DNA from: Akkermansiaceae bacterium
Lineage (GTDB): Bacteria > Verrucomicrobiota > Verrucomicrobiia > Verrucomicrobiales > Akkermansiaceae
Assembly: GCA_025457665.1 (NCBI GenBank)
Contig: JALOTY010000014.1
Coordinates: 1 to 63,973, forward strand
Reading direction: 5' to 3'
DNA length: 63,973 nucleotides
Of this stretch, positions 1 through 8,241 are shown piece by piece. The translations under genes and the position numbers were made by a program. The notes below the pieces were generated by a model, which had not been told where the DNA came from, did not search any database, and was given only the letters and a program-made list of their open reading frames with translations. Position 1 is the stretch's first letter. The number at the start of each line of letters is the position of its first letter.

Positions 1-1
1 C

Positions 2-1063
2 GGTCCCAATGCATCGGGAAAAACAAACCTCCTTAAACCACTGGGATTTCTCTCATGGTTCGTGCTCGACTCCGCATCATTAAAGCCTGATGCAAAAATT
101 CTTTGCGAACCATTTGCTTTTGTCGCCGGTCCGGAGGACACCCCAATTTGCCTAGAACTGGAATTCGAATTCGGAGGCGGCACTTACCGCTACGAACTGA
201 AGATTCTTGGGAACCTCGTCGTGCGAGAGGCCCTTTACCGTCGGAAGGCGCGATTCTCATTCCTCTTCGAGCGCAGCTGGAATGTGCGGGACGGTGACTA
301 TGATTTCAAATCTCAAGACATCGGCCCGGTAGCGGCTGTGCCGATGCGGCGCAATGTCTCATGGCTGTCATCAGCACTTATGCAGGAGCACGAACTCGCG
401 CTCACGCTCCGCCCGTTCTTCGAATCCATTCATGGTAATCTAGGGCCAAATGGCCGACTGCCCATGCACGATGCGGAAATGTTGAACCTACTGGACGCCG
501 CCGAATACTACAATGGCGAAGGTTCCCGTCTCCTTGCGAGGGTTTCCCAGATGCTTGCGGATTTCGATCTAGGTCTCACCGCAATCCAAATCCAATCGAC
601 TAAAAACATCGGGCCGGACGGTAAAGAACACGAACTCATCTTCCCGATTGGCATCCACCACGTCGATGGCCACGATTATCTCCGTGTTCTCATGCAGGAA
701 TCCCGAGGCACTCAAGCTCTTTTTGTCCTCCTTCGATACCTACTGCCCGTGTTGGATAACGGCGGCGTTGCCTTCGTCGATGAATTCGAGTCCGGCCTGC
801 ATCCCCACATGGTTCGCTCCATCCTCGAACTCTTCTTCAACCCAGCCACAAATCCGAAAAACGCTCAACTCATCGCCACCTTTCATACCGATTTCCTTCT
901 TCGCGACACTCTGCACAAGTATCAGGTCTATCTCGTGGAGAAGGACGAGGTGCTCAACTCCAACGCATACCGTCTGGATTCACTCAAAGGCGTGCGGAAC
1001 GTGGATAATCTCTATGAAAAATATCATGCTGGGGCCTACGGTGGCGTGCCTGCCCTGCCGTGA
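2..1063 (+). CDS. AAA-family ATPase (RloA/AbiLi-like), 5'-truncated by window edge
   Basis: The reading frame is open from base 2 and begins inside a Walker A motif (GPNASGKTN), so the real start lies left of the window. Near the C-terminus the stretch GGVAFVDEFESGLHPH is the Walker B/D-loop region of the AAA_15/AAA_21 (OLD/RloA-like) ATPases, followed by LIATFHTDFLL (switch histidine). The next gene, 24 bp downstream, is a Toprim/RloB-like protein. This ATPase plus RloB pairing is known from RloAB, AbiL and related phage-defence modules. A defence role here is inferred from the pairing. The GTG at 62 is only an internal codon, not the start. Confidence 0.85.
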   Translation, partial: GPNASGKTNLLKPLGFLSWFVLDSASLKPDAKILCEPFAFVAGPEDTPICLELEFEFGGGTYRYELKILGNLVVREALYRRKARFSFLFERSWNVRDGDYDFKSQDIGPVAAVPMRRNVSWLSSALMQEHELALTLRPFFESIHGNLGPNGRLPMHDAEMLNLLDAAEYYNGEGSRLLARVSQMLADFDLGLTAIQIQSTKNIGPDGKEHELIFPIGIHHVDGHDYLRVLMQESRGTQALFVLLRYLLPVLDNGGVAFVDEFESGLHPHMVRSILELFFNPATNPKNAQLIATFHTDFLLRDTLHKYQVYLVEKDEVLNSNAYRLDSLKGVRNVDNLYEKYHAGAYGGVPALP

Positions 1064-1087
1064 ACAGCCGCCCAGCTACCCTCTGCC

Positions 1088-1600
1088 ATGTCGCGCAGCA
1101 ATCCGCACAAACTGAAGAGACGTTCGACTCGTGCGACCGCGCAGATCGTCGTGGAAGGCTACACAGAGGCAGCCTTCTGCAAGCACTTGAAATCATGCTA
1201 CGCCCGGGACTGCGGAGTCGCTGTGGAAATCCACAACGCCAGAGGCGGGTCACCGCAGGATCTGGTGAAGACCGCTCTTCAACGCTCGGGCTTCGACCGC
1301 ACATTTCTGTTCTTCGATGCCGACGTTAGATTGCCGGAAACATGGGCAACCAAGGCGCGTGGGGCCGGTCATGTAATCGTGACCACATCACCCTGCGTGG
1401 AGGCCTTCCTCCTTGCCCTGCTCGGCCAGCCTCGCACCGGCGACACAGCCGCATGCAAACGGGCTCTCGATGCTATCCTTCCACCGCCGGGAAAATATGA
1501 TCCCAAGAACTATGCTCGCCTGTACCCAAAGGAACTTCTCGATGCATCCCAGCATCCGACTTTGATGGTCCTACGATCCGCATTCACAGTGCCCTCTTGA
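1088..1600 (+). CDS. RloB-like (Toprim-related) putative defence effector
   Basis: A 170-residue protein that starts 24 bp after the ATPase stop, so the two are probably co-transcribed. The N-terminal part contains IVVEGYTEAAFCKHL, which matches the glutamate-containing first motif of Toprim/RloB/AbiLii proteins (VEG.TE). FLFFDADV around residue 80 is the expected D.D metal-binding motif, and SPCVEAFLLALLG resembles the conserved 'P.fE.wlL.H' region. Length fits RloB proteins. In characterised relatives the nuclease-like subunit acts together with the ATPase against phage. The target here is unknown. Confidence 0.75.
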   Translation: MSRSNPHKLKRRSTRATAQIVVEGYTEAAFCKHLKSCYARDCGVAVEIHNARGGSPQDLVKTALQRSGFDRTFLFFDADVRLPETWATKARGAGHVIVTTSPCVEAFLLALLGQPRTGDTAACKRALDAILPPPGKYDPKNYARLYPKELLDASQHPTLMVLRSAFTVPS

Positions 1601-1608
1601 TTCCACCC

Positions 1609-1833
1609 ATGGACTCTCGCGCAACCCTCAACGAGCTACTTCCCACCACCCCGGACCTCCGTGAGGTACGGCTGGCCGAACTCAATAGGCTCTTCCCCGA
1701 TCTCTTCACCAACGAGGTGATTAGTTTGCCTGCCTCTTTATCGGTTTTTAAGCTCCCCACTCTCACCGATGCAGCGCCTCAAGCACGGCTTGCGGATGGG
1801 ACTCCGCGACGAGGAGGAGGGCGCGGGGACTGA
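1609..1833 (+). pseudogene. N-terminal fragment, possibly of an adenine-specific DNA methyltransferase
   Basis: An ATG 8 bp after the RloB stop opens a short frame whose first ~40 residues (RLAELNRLFPDLFTNE) resemble the extreme N-terminus of Mod/adenine-specific methyltransferases. The frame then changes to proline- and glycine-rich sequence with no family resemblance and stops at 1833. No methyltransferase catalytic motif follows. I read it as the 5' stub of a gene cut by a deletion or rearrangement near 1725. The identification is weak because it rests on about 30 residues. Confidence 0.35.
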
Positions 1834-1891
1834 TGCCCATGAGCGAGGCAAACAGGCTCTGGCTGAGTCCGAGTTTCTCATGGAAGGCCAT
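1763..1891 (-). pseudogene. Xre-type helix-turn-helix gene fragment
   Basis: The minus-strand frame contains EKLGLSQSLFASLMGISPRAL, which matches the helix-turn-helix of Xre/HigA-like antitoxin regulators. The residues that normally follow (a tryptophan and the end of the DNA-binding domain) are replaced by unrelated sequence before the stop. It overlaps the end of the Fic remnant in another frame, so this small area looks like compacted debris of mobile or toxin-antitoxin genes. Confidence 0.4.
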
Positions 1892-1910
1892 TCTCCATCG
1901 CCGCCTGCAT

Positions 1911-2168
1911 TCAGACAAAGCGGTAAAGCGTGAGGGCTTTGTCGCCGGATTTGGAGAGCATGTTTTCATCGCAGCCTTGCTTCACTTGGTCGAGATCCAG
2001 CGTGTTGCTCTCGATCGCGAGGCTGCCCTGAATGGTCCGGACCCGATTCGATTTCCGAAGAAGCGGCTGCGGCTTGGGCTGCTCCAGGCCATCGATCCGC
2101 CCGATCAAGCGTTCAATCCGTCCGACGGCATGAAGGATTTCCGGGGTGAGATGGAAGGGTGGTTTCAC
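1911..2168 (-). pseudogene. Fic-family protein, N-terminal remnant
   Basis: The 85-residue frame begins MKPPFHLTPEILHAVGRIER and contains RKSNRVRTIQGSLAIESNTL, a good match to the Fic N-terminal domain including the inhibitory-helix type motif. The frame ends about 20 residues later, and no catalytic HPFxxGNGR motif exists in any neighbouring frame. Full Fic/DUF4172 proteins are over 300 residues, so this is a truncated gene. Fic proteins AMPylate targets. This remnant cannot do so. Confidence 0.65.
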
Positions 2169-2387
2169 GAGTTGATCGCATCAGGTGATACTATCAGGTG
2201 AAGGGTGGAAGCCCGGCAGCCCGTTTTCGGGCGTGTGTTTCCAGGCTTTCGTGCGGTTTCCTTGCCAGAAACGATCGCTCGGTTGATGCCGCTTTCCCAT
2301 CCCCATCGCTGCCGTCGGGGGATCTCAGCGGATCACGGGCGCAGGTGAAACGCCCGTTCCACTGTCATTGAGGGCACTCCCCGCCGC

Positions 2388-3149
2388 TCACTCCGCCACC
2401 AGCACGTTCACCCCGGCCTGTTCGACGGCGCGGAGAAAATCGGGATTGGCTTCGGCGTCGGTGACCAGGGTGGTGAGTTGATCGATGGTCGCGAAGAAAA
2501 ACGAGGCCTTGTGACCGAGTTTGCTGGAGTCGGCCAGCAGGCAGATTTCCGAGGCGCAGGGGATCACCCTTTCCTTGAAGGCGGCCTGGCGGGGATTGGT
2601 TTCCGAAACCCCGCGACCGATTTCCACCGCGCTGCCGGAGAAAAACATCCGGTGGATGTGGTACCGCCGCAGCGCGGATTCGGCGGAGAGGCCGATGTAG
2701 GACCCCGACCGCGTCTCAAACAGCCCGCCGGTGGAAAAGATCTCGACGTTTTCCCGGCCGGCGAGCGCGGTGATGACGTTGTGGGCGTTGGTCAGGACGG
2801 TCAGCGGGAAATCGGGGAGAAACTCGGTGAGCGTGAGGGCGGTCGATGAGGCATCGATGAAAATCGTCTCGTTCGGCTGAATCCGCGCCGCCGCCGCCCG
2901 GGCGATCGCCCGCTTGGCATCGAGCCGGACCGATTGGCGTTCGGTGAGGCTGAGGTCGATCCGCGGCCGCTCCGGTCGGGTCGCCCCGCCATGCACCCGC
3001 ACCAACTCGCCGCGCCTCTCCAGGTTTTCGAGGTCCTTGCGGATGGTCTCGTCCGTCACTCCCAGATCCGCCGCCAGACCCACGGTCCGCACCGAGCCCT
3101 CGGCCTGAAGACGGTCCAAAATGCGTTGCTGACGATCGGTGGGGAGCAT
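2388..3149 (-). CDS. DeoR-family transcriptional repressor, probable regulator of the BMC operon
   Basis: From the ATG at 3149 the protein has 253 residues. It shows the DeoR N-terminal helix-turn-helix (LPTDRQQRILDRLQAEGSV, then VTDETIRKDLENLERRGEL and VHGGA) and the C-terminal sugar-phosphate sensor domain (IFIDASSTAL; LLADSSKLG near the end). A longer frame to 3257 exists but lacks family similarity before this ATG and would run through the intergenic region. It is divergent from the BMC operon with a 98-bp spacer holding three TTGGGAA repeats. DeoR regulators with such a neighbour usually sense the phosphorylated sugar; fuculose- or rhamnulose-1-phosphate is the inferred ligand. Confidence 0.9.
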   Translation of the reverse strand: MLPTDRQQRILDRLQAEGSVRTVGLAADLGVTDETIRKDLENLERRGELVRVHGGATRPERPRIDLSLTERQSVRLDAKRAIARAAAARIQPNETIFIDASSTALTLTEFLPDFPLTVLTNAHNVITALAGRENVEIFSTGGLFETRSGSYIGLSAESALRRYHIHRMFFSGSAVEIGRGVSETNPRQAAFKERVIPCASEICLLADSSKLGHKASFFFATIDQLTTLVTDAEANPDFLRAVEQAGVNVLVAE

Positions 3150-3158
3150 GAAGGGAAA

Positions 3159-3196
3159 TTGGGAAAATTTGGGAATGACTCGTTTTTCTTTGGGAA
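3159..3196. promoter_or_regulatory. Putative DeoR operator: three direct TTGGGAA repeats
   Basis: TTGGGAA occurs at 3159-3165, 3169-3175 and 3190-3196. Repeat starts are 10 and 21 bp apart, about one and two helical turns, which puts them on the same DNA face. They sit in the DeoR/BMC divergent spacer, and the last copy lies directly upstream of the BMC promoter -35 candidate. DeoR-family operators are commonly direct repeats. Binding is inferred. Confidence 0.55.
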
Positions 3197-3200
3197 TTAT

Positions 3201-3229
3201 TTGACAAATTCTAAAATGCCAAGTAAATC
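3201..3229 (+). promoter_or_regulatory. Candidate sigma-70 promoter of the BMC operon
   Basis: A perfect -35 hexamer TTGACA lies at 3201-3206. A weak -10 candidate (TAAATC, 3224-3229) follows at 17 bp, 18 bp before the pduL ATG. The region is strongly AT-rich compared with its surroundings. Confidence 0.45.
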
Positions 3230-3247
3230 CGTCTCGTTTTCCACGAA

Positions 3248-3922
3248 ATGGCGACAAACTCCAACATTCCCCGCGCAGTCGTCGAGCACAAGGTGCGTGA
3301 GCAGGTCTATCGCGCCATGGGGCTCCCGCTCCCGGCTGCCGCTGCCGCGCCCAATGCCCTCGTCGTCAATGTCAGTGCCCGCCACTGCCACCTTTCGCCG
3401 ACGGCTGTCGAAGCCCTGTTCGGCCCTGGCTACCAGTTGACGCCGATGAAATGGCTCTACCAGGAAGGCCAATACGCCGCCAAGGAGACCGTCACCCTCG
3501 TCGGTCCGCGCAGCCGGGTGATTTCCAATCTCCGCATCCTCGGCCCCTGCCGGGATTTCGATCAGATCGAACTCGCTTTCACCGATGCCATCGCGCTCGG
3601 TTTCGACATCCCGATCAAGATGTCGGGGGACATCGCCGGCACTCCCGGTTGCATGCTCATGGGGCCCGCCGGGTTCTATGAAATGCCCCAGGGCGTCATC
3701 CGCGCCATGCCCCACGTCCACATGCACCCGGACGATGCCGCCCACTACGGCGTGCAGCACAAGGACATCATGAAACTCAAGGTCCACGGCGAATGCCCGG
3801 TGACTTTCGACAACCTCGTCGTCCGCGTCGATCCCAGCTTCAAGCTCGAGGTCCACATCGATACCGATGAAGGCAATGCCTGCGCCCTCGGGCCCGACAC
3901 TTTCTGCGAACTCGTCAAGTAA
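3248..3922 (+). CDS. pduL: PduL-type phosphotransacylase (BMC-associated)
   Basis: A 224-residue protein. It has a short amphipathic N-terminal helix (IPRAVVEHKVREQVYRAMGL, residues ~7-26) typical of BMC encapsulation peptides, followed by the PduL domain with the His-rich zinc motifs SARHCHLS and MPHVHMHPDDA. PduL converts acyl-CoA plus phosphate to acyl-phosphate plus CoA inside the shell, recycling CoA for the aldehyde dehydrogenase. As first gene of the operon next to the DeoR gene it fits Planctomycetes/Verrucomicrobia BMC loci, where the acyl group is expected to be lactyl or propionyl. Confidence 0.93.
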   Translation: MATNSNIPRAVVEHKVREQVYRAMGLPLPAAAAAPNALVVNVSARHCHLSPTAVEALFGPGYQLTPMKWLYQEGQYAAKETVTLVGPRSRVISNLRILGPCRDFDQIELAFTDAIALGFDIPIKMSGDIAGTPGCMLMGPAGFYEMPQGVIRAMPHVHMHPDDAAHYGVQHKDIMKLKVHGECPVTFDNLVVRVDPSFKLEVHIDTDEGNACALGPDTFCELVK

Positions 3923-3955
3923 TCCCCAAACCAATCCCAACCAACGAACACCAAC

Positions 3956-4228
3956 ATGAGCCAAGCACTCGGAATGATTGAGACGAAGGGCTACGTGGGC
4001 AGCGTGGAGGCCGCCGATGCGATGGCCAAAGCCGCCAACGTCACCGTCGTGAAGCAAGTCCAGATCGGTGGCGGCTTCCTGACCATCCTCGTCCAAGGGG
4101 ATGTCGGAGGCGTCAAAGCCGCCGTCGATGCCGGAGCAGAAGCCGCCGGCCGCGTCGGCGAACTCGTCTCCGCCCACGTCATCGCCCGCCCTCACGCGGA
4201 ACTGCTGAAACAATTCGGCATCGCCTGA
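3956..4228 (+). CDS. BMC-H shell protein (hexamer)
   Basis: A 90-residue single BMC-domain protein with the canonical opening ALGMIETKGYVGSVEAADAM, the central GDVGGVKAAVDAG segment and the HVIARPH end. Such proteins form the hexameric facet tiles of the microcompartment. It is more divergent from the other two BMC-H proteins here than those are from each other (VKQVQIGGGFLTILVQ in the pore-forming region), suggesting a different pore. Confidence 0.95.
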   Translation: MSQALGMIETKGYVGSVEAADAMAKAANVTVVKQVQIGGGFLTILVQGDVGGVKAAVDAGAEAAGRVGELVSAHVIARPHAELLKQFGIA

Positions 4229-4255
4229 TCACCTCATCCCTCACCATCTAACATC

Positions 4256-4531
4256 ATGGCCAAACAAGCACTCGGAATCCTTGAAACCAAGGGCCTCGTC
4301 TCTCTCATCGAAGGAGCCGACGCCGCCCTGAAGTCCGCCGACATCACCATGGTCGGCTGGACCAAGATCGGCTCCGGCATGGTCACCGGTTTCTTCGCCG
4401 GAGACGTCGCCGCGGTCAAAGCCGGCATCGATGCCGCCGCCGCCGCTGCCGCCCAGGTCGGCGAAGTCGCCTCCATGCAGGTCATCCCCCGCCCGCACGA
4501 CGACATCGAAGGCTTCGTCCCCTTCGCCTGA
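4256..4531 (+). CDS. BMC-H shell protein (hexamer), second copy
   Basis: A 91-residue single BMC-domain protein (KQALGILETKGLVSLIEGADAALKS, then GDVAAVKAGIDAAAAAA and MQVIPRPHDDIEG). It lies 27 bp after the first BMC-H gene. Its N-terminal half strongly resembles the third BMC-H gene at 5761, so the two are probably paralogs from an in-operon duplication. Confidence 0.95.
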   Translation: MAKQALGILETKGLVSLIEGADAALKSADITMVGWTKIGSGMVTGFFAGDVAAVKAGIDAAAAAAAQVGEVASMQVIPRPHDDIEGFVPFA

Positions 4532-4551
4532 AACCTCCCTTTCTCCGGCTC

Positions 4552-5724
4552 ATGCTCGTCCTGATCGCCAACCTCGGCTCCACGTCATTCAAATACCGCC
4601 TGTTCGACATGCAGGCGGGAGACGGCCGCGTGTTGGCTCAGGGCGGATTCGAGCGGGTCACCGACCACGGAGAAACGATCGAGGCCGCCCTCGCCGAGCT
4701 GGAGTCCAGCGGTGTCATCGCTTCCCGCAAGGACATCGATGCCGTGGGCTTCAAGACCGTGCTCGGGCGCAATCTCAGCGGTTGTGTCGAAGCCGGTCAG
4801 GAGGTCCTGGATGCCCTCGATGGCTTTGCCGCCGTCGCCCCCGCGCACAATCCCCCCTACGCCGCGGGCATCCGTCAGTTCTCCCGCCTGCTCCCGGAAG
4901 CACGCCTCGTCGCGCTTTTCGAAACCGCCTTTTACCAATGGGTCCCCGAGGCCGCGTCCCGCTACGCCGTTCCTCGTACTTGGCATGAAGCCGGCATCCG
5001 CCGCTACGGATTCCATGGCGCCAGCCACAAGTTCATCGCCGAACGCTCGGCCGAACTCCTCGGCCGCGAAGACGTCGCCGAAGTCGTCCGCTCGCTCTAT
5101 CAGAAAGGCCCGCAAGCCGTCGGCACCCCCCTCCGCGTGATCTCCTGCCACCTCGGCGGCAGCAGCTCGGTCACCGGCATCCGCAACGGCGTCGCCATCG
5201 GCACCAGCATGGGATTTTCCCCCCAGTCCGGACTGCCGCAAAACAATCGTGTCGGCGACCTCGACTCCGGAGCCATCCCCTATGCGATGAAGGCCCTCGG
5301 CCTCGAACTCCCGGAAATCGAGCGTCAACTGACCAAGGAATCCGGCCTGCTCGGGCTCTCCGGCGTCAGCAATGACATCCGCGATGTGAACGAAGCCGCC
5401 GCCCAGGGAAATCCGGACGCCCGCATCGCCCTCGATGTCCTCGTCCACGAAATCCGCCGCTGGGCTTCCTCTTTCCTCTTCGACCTCGGCGGGCTCGATG
5501 CCCTGACCTTCACCGCCGGCATCGGCGAAAACGGTGCCCCCATCCGCGAAGCGGTCTGCAAGGGCCTCGAAGGCTTCGGGCTCAAGCTCGATCCCGAAAA
5601 AAACGCCGCCTGCCGCGCCACCGAAGCGGAAATCAGCGCCGCAGACTCCACTGTCAAAGTCTTCGTCATCCCCGCCAACGAGGAACTCGTCCTCGCCCGC
5701 GAAGTCTTCCGCAAACTTTCCTGA
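4552..5724 (+). CDS. ackA: Acetate/propionate-type acyl kinase
   Basis: A 390-residue protein of the ASKHA acetate kinase family: N-terminal phosphate-binding ANLGSTSFKYRLFD, FHGASHKFIAERSA, the long ISCHLGGSSS...TSMGFSPQSGL...DLDSGAIPY block and C-terminal FTAGIGENG are all present. It converts acyl-phosphate and ADP to the acid and ATP, completing the PduL branch. No N-terminal extension is seen, so it may work outside the shell. Embedded between BMC-H genes, it is the substrate-level phosphorylation step of the pathway. Confidence 0.93.
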   Translation: MLVLIANLGSTSFKYRLFDMQAGDGRVLAQGGFERVTDHGETIEAALAELESSGVIASRKDIDAVGFKTVLGRNLSGCVEAGQEVLDALDGFAAVAPAHNPPYAAGIRQFSRLLPEARLVALFETAFYQWVPEAASRYAVPRTWHEAGIRRYGFHGASHKFIAERSAELLGREDVAEVVRSLYQKGPQAVGTPLRVISCHLGGSSSVTGIRNGVAIGTSMGFSPQSGLPQNNRVGDLDSGAIPYAMKALGLELPEIERQLTKESGLLGLSGVSNDIRDVNEAAAQGNPDARIALDVLVHEIRRWASSFLFDLGGLDALTFTAGIGENGAPIREAVCKGLEGFGLKLDPEKNAACRATEAEISAADSTVKVFVIPANEELVLAREVFRKLS

Positions 5725-5760
5725 ACCGTACCCTCAACGAAACTCCAACCGAATACCACC

Positions 5761-6066
5761 ATGGCCAAAGAAGCACTCGGACTCATTGAAACACGCGGCC
5801 TCTGCTGCCTCGTCACCGGCATCGACGCGGCTCTCAAGTCCGCCAACGTCCGCCTCGCCGGACCGATGAAAAACGTCGGCTCCGCCCTCTGCAATGCCGT
5901 CATCGTCGGCGATGTCGCCGCCGTGAAGGCTGGCATCGATGCCGCCGCCGACGCTGCCTCGCAGCTCGGTGCCGTCGTCAGCGCCCACGTCATCGCCCGC
6001 CCGGACGATGCCACCGACACCATCGTCGCCGGTCCCAAGAAGGCCGCCGCACCTGCCAAGAAATAA
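5761..6066 (+). CDS. BMC-H shell protein (hexamer), third copy with basic C-terminal tail
   Basis: A 101-residue BMC-domain protein (KEALGLIETRGLCCLVTGIDAALKS; GDVAAVKAGIDAAADAA; HVIARPDDATDTI). It is similar to the 4256 copy but carries a ~13-residue C-terminal extension rich in Lys, Ala and Pro. Two BMC-H genes are usual in this BMC class as I know it, so the third copy is notable. It begins 37 bp after the kinase gene. Confidence 0.94.
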   Translation: MAKEALGLIETRGLCCLVTGIDAALKSANVRLAGPMKNVGSALCNAVIVGDVAAVKAGIDAAADAASQLGAVVSAHVIARPDDATDTIVAGPKKAAAPAKK

Positions 6067-6086
6067 CCCCCGCCCACCCGCGAGCG

Positions 6087-6401
6087 ATGTTTCTGGCGCA
6101 AGTCATCGGCCAGGTCGTGGCCACCCGCAAGGACGACAGCATGAAGGGCCGCAAGCTCCTCCTGCTGCGCCCCATGCTGGTGGATGAAAGCGACCCCGCA
6201 AAGTTCCGCCCCGGCAGCAACACGATCGTGTCCGTGGACACGGTCGGCGCCGGCGAGGGCGACCTGGTCATGTTCTGCCAAGGCAGCTCCGCAAGACAGG
6301 CGGAAGGCATGAAACAACTCCCGGTCGATGCCGCCGTCATCGCCATCGTCGATAGCGTCGATGTCCTCGGCAAGCGCATCCACGGGAAGTCTAGTAGTTG
6401 A
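6087..6401 (+). CDS. BMC-P (EutN/CcmL-type) pentamer vertex protein
   Basis: A 104-residue EutN/CcmL-fold protein: MFLAQVIGQVVATRKDDSMKGRKLLLLRPML at the start, VSVDTVGAGEGDLVMFCQGSSARQAEG in the middle and AVIAIVDSVDV near the end. These proteins cap the icosahedral vertices of the shell. It is the first of three BMC-P genes in the operon, in agreement with the three-pentamer composition of PV-type BMC loci. Confidence 0.95.
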   Translation: MFLAQVIGQVVATRKDDSMKGRKLLLLRPMLVDESDPAKFRPGSNTIVSVDTVGAGEGDLVMFCQGSSARQAEGMKQLPVDAAVIAIVDSVDVLGKRIHGKSSS

Positions 6402-6467
6402 TAGAGACCAACCGCGGGCGTTTCCCCTCCGGCACCGCCCGCCATTTTTCCGACCGTTTCTGACTGC

Positions 6468-7964
6468 ATGAAAACTCTCGATCAAAACGCCCTTCGCAGC
6501 GTGGTGGAGAAAGTCCTCGCCGATCTCGGCAAGGCACCCGCCGCCGCGCCTGCTCCAGCACCTGCGCCCGCTGCCGCCCCGGCTGCTGCCGATGGCAAGA
6601 AGTGCGGCTGCGCCTGCAATGGCAGCGGCAAGGGCAAGGAAGGCGTCTTCGGCTGCGTCGATCTCGCCGCCGAGGCCGCGCACGATTCCTTCCTCCAGCT
6701 CAAGAAGCTCGGAGTCGAAGGCCGCCGCCGCGCCATCGAGATCGTCAAAGGCATCTGCGCCGCGAACAAGGAAGAGTGGGGCCGTTTCGAAATGGCCGAA
6801 ACCAAGATCGGCCGCCTCGATCACAAGATCGCCAAGCTCGACATCATGGACCGCGTCCCCGGTGTCGAGTGGCTCCGCCCGGATGCCATGAGCGGTGACT
6901 CCGGCATCATGCTGGAGGAATACGCCCCTTACGGCGTCGTCGGTGCCATCCTCCCCGTCACCCACTCCGTCCCCACCCTCACCGGCAACGTGATCAACAT
7001 GGTCGCCGCCGGAAATGCCATCGTCTTCAACCCCCACCCCGGCGGAGCAAAAAGCGCCGCCATGGCCGTGCGCGAATACAACCGCGCCATCAAACGCGAA
7101 CTCGGCATCGAGAACCTCATCTGCACGATCGAGGAACCTTCCATCGAGTCCTTCGACCTGATCTGCAAAAACGACCACATCGCCATCATGGCCATCACCG
7201 GTGGTCCCGCCGTGGTCAAAGCCGCGATGAAATCCGGCAAGCGCTCGATCTGCGCCGGCCCGGGAAATCCCGTCGTCGTCGTCGATGAAACCGCCGACCT
7301 CGCCCGCGCCGCCCGCGCGATCATCGAGGGTGCCGCTTTCGACAACAACCTTCTCTGCATCGGTGAAAAAGCCGTGTTCGTCGTCGGTTCCGTCTTTAGC
7401 CGCTTCTGCGAGGAGCTGCAGAAAGCCGGTGCCGGCCGCCTCAACAGCGCTCAGCTCGACCGCCTCACCAACGAAGCCTTCAGCTTCGAAGGCAAGGGCG
7501 GCGGCTGCGCCCAGGCCGTGCTCAACCGCGAACTCATCGGGGCCGATGCCGCCGTGCTCGCCGCCAAGGCCGGGGCCAGCTTCTCGAACAAGGTCGAACT
7601 CGTCTTCGCCGAAACCGATGCCGACCACCCCTACGTGCAGAAGGAGCAGATGATGCCCATGCTGCCCATCGTCGCCGTCCCCGATTTCGAAACCGCCGTC
7701 CGCGAAGCGAAACGCGCCGAACACAACTACCGCCACTCGGCCATCATCCACTCGACGAATGTCGATCACATGACCCACATGGCCCGCGAGATGGACACCA
7801 CCATCTTCGTGAAAAACGGCGCCTGCGTCACCGGCCTCGGCCTCGGTGGTGAGGGCTACCTCAGCTACTCCATCGCCACCACCACCGGTGAGGGCATCAC
7901 CACCCCCAAGACCTTCACGCGGATCCGCCGCTGCGTGATGGTGGAGAACCTCCGCATCATCTGA
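6468..7964 (+). CDS. CoA-acylating aldehyde dehydrogenase (PduP/PV-BMC type)
   Basis: A 498-residue enzyme. Residues 1-22 (LDQNALRSVVEKVLADLGKA) form an amphipathic encapsulation helix. An Ala/Pro-rich linker (~24-42) and a Cys-rich segment KKCGCACNG (~44-51) precede the catalytic domain, which has the cofactor-region motif MAITGGP and the nucleophile Cys297 in NNLLCIGEK. It would oxidise an aldehyde (lactaldehyde or propionaldehyde) with NAD+ and CoA to acyl-CoA inside the shell. The Cys cluster in the linker is unusual and could bind metal or form disulfides; that is speculation. Confidence 0.92.
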   Translation: MKTLDQNALRSVVEKVLADLGKAPAAAPAPAPAPAAAPAAADGKKCGCACNGSGKGKEGVFGCVDLAAEAAHDSFLQLKKLGVEGRRRAIEIVKGICAANKEEWGRFEMAETKIGRLDHKIAKLDIMDRVPGVEWLRPDAMSGDSGIMLEEYAPYGVVGAILPVTHSVPTLTGNVINMVAAGNAIVFNPHPGGAKSAAMAVREYNRAIKRELGIENLICTIEEPSIESFDLICKNDHIAIMAITGGPAVVKAAMKSGKRSICAGPGNPVVVVDETADLARAARAIIEGAAFDNNLLCIGEKAVFVVGSVFSRFCEELQKAGAGRLNSAQLDRLTNEAFSFEGKGGGCAQAVLNRELIGADAAVLAAKAGASFSNKVELVFAETDADHPYVQKEQMMPMLPIVAVPDFETAVREAKRAEHNYRHSAIIHSTNVDHMTHMAREMDTTIFVKNGACVTGLGLGGEGYLSYSIATTTGEGITTPKTFTRIRRCVMVENLRII

Positions 7965-7970
7965 TTCGCC

Positions 7971-8231
7971 ATGCTGCTCTGCCGCATCGTTGGAAATGCC
8001 GTGGCCACCTGCGCCCACCCCAGCCTCAAGGGATGCTCCCTGAAGCTGTGCCAGCGCGAGGAGGCCGATGGCACACCGACGTCCGAGGCTCCCTTCATCG
8101 CGATCGATCACTTCAATTCCGGCCTCCACCAGCGCGTCTTCGTCAGCACCGATGGCATCGCCGCCCGCGGCATCGTCGATGACGAACATTCGCCCGTCCG
8201 CAATTTCATCCAGGGCATCCTCGACGACTAA
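7971..8231 (+). CDS. BMC-P (EutN/CcmL-type) vertex protein, second copy
   Basis: An 86-residue EutN-fold protein starting MLLCRIVGNAVATCAHPSLKGCSLKLCQ, with IAIDHFNSGLHQRVFVSTDGIAAR in the middle. It begins 6 bp after the aldehyde dehydrogenase stop. It diverges markedly from the other two BMC-P proteins, as is usual for PV-type loci, where the three pentamers are not interchangeable. Confidence 0.93.
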   Translation: MLLCRIVGNAVATCAHPSLKGCSLKLCQREEADGTPTSEAPFIAIDHFNSGLHQRVFVSTDGIAARGIVDDEHSPVRNFIQGILDD

Positions 8232-8241
8232 CAGCTCACCC

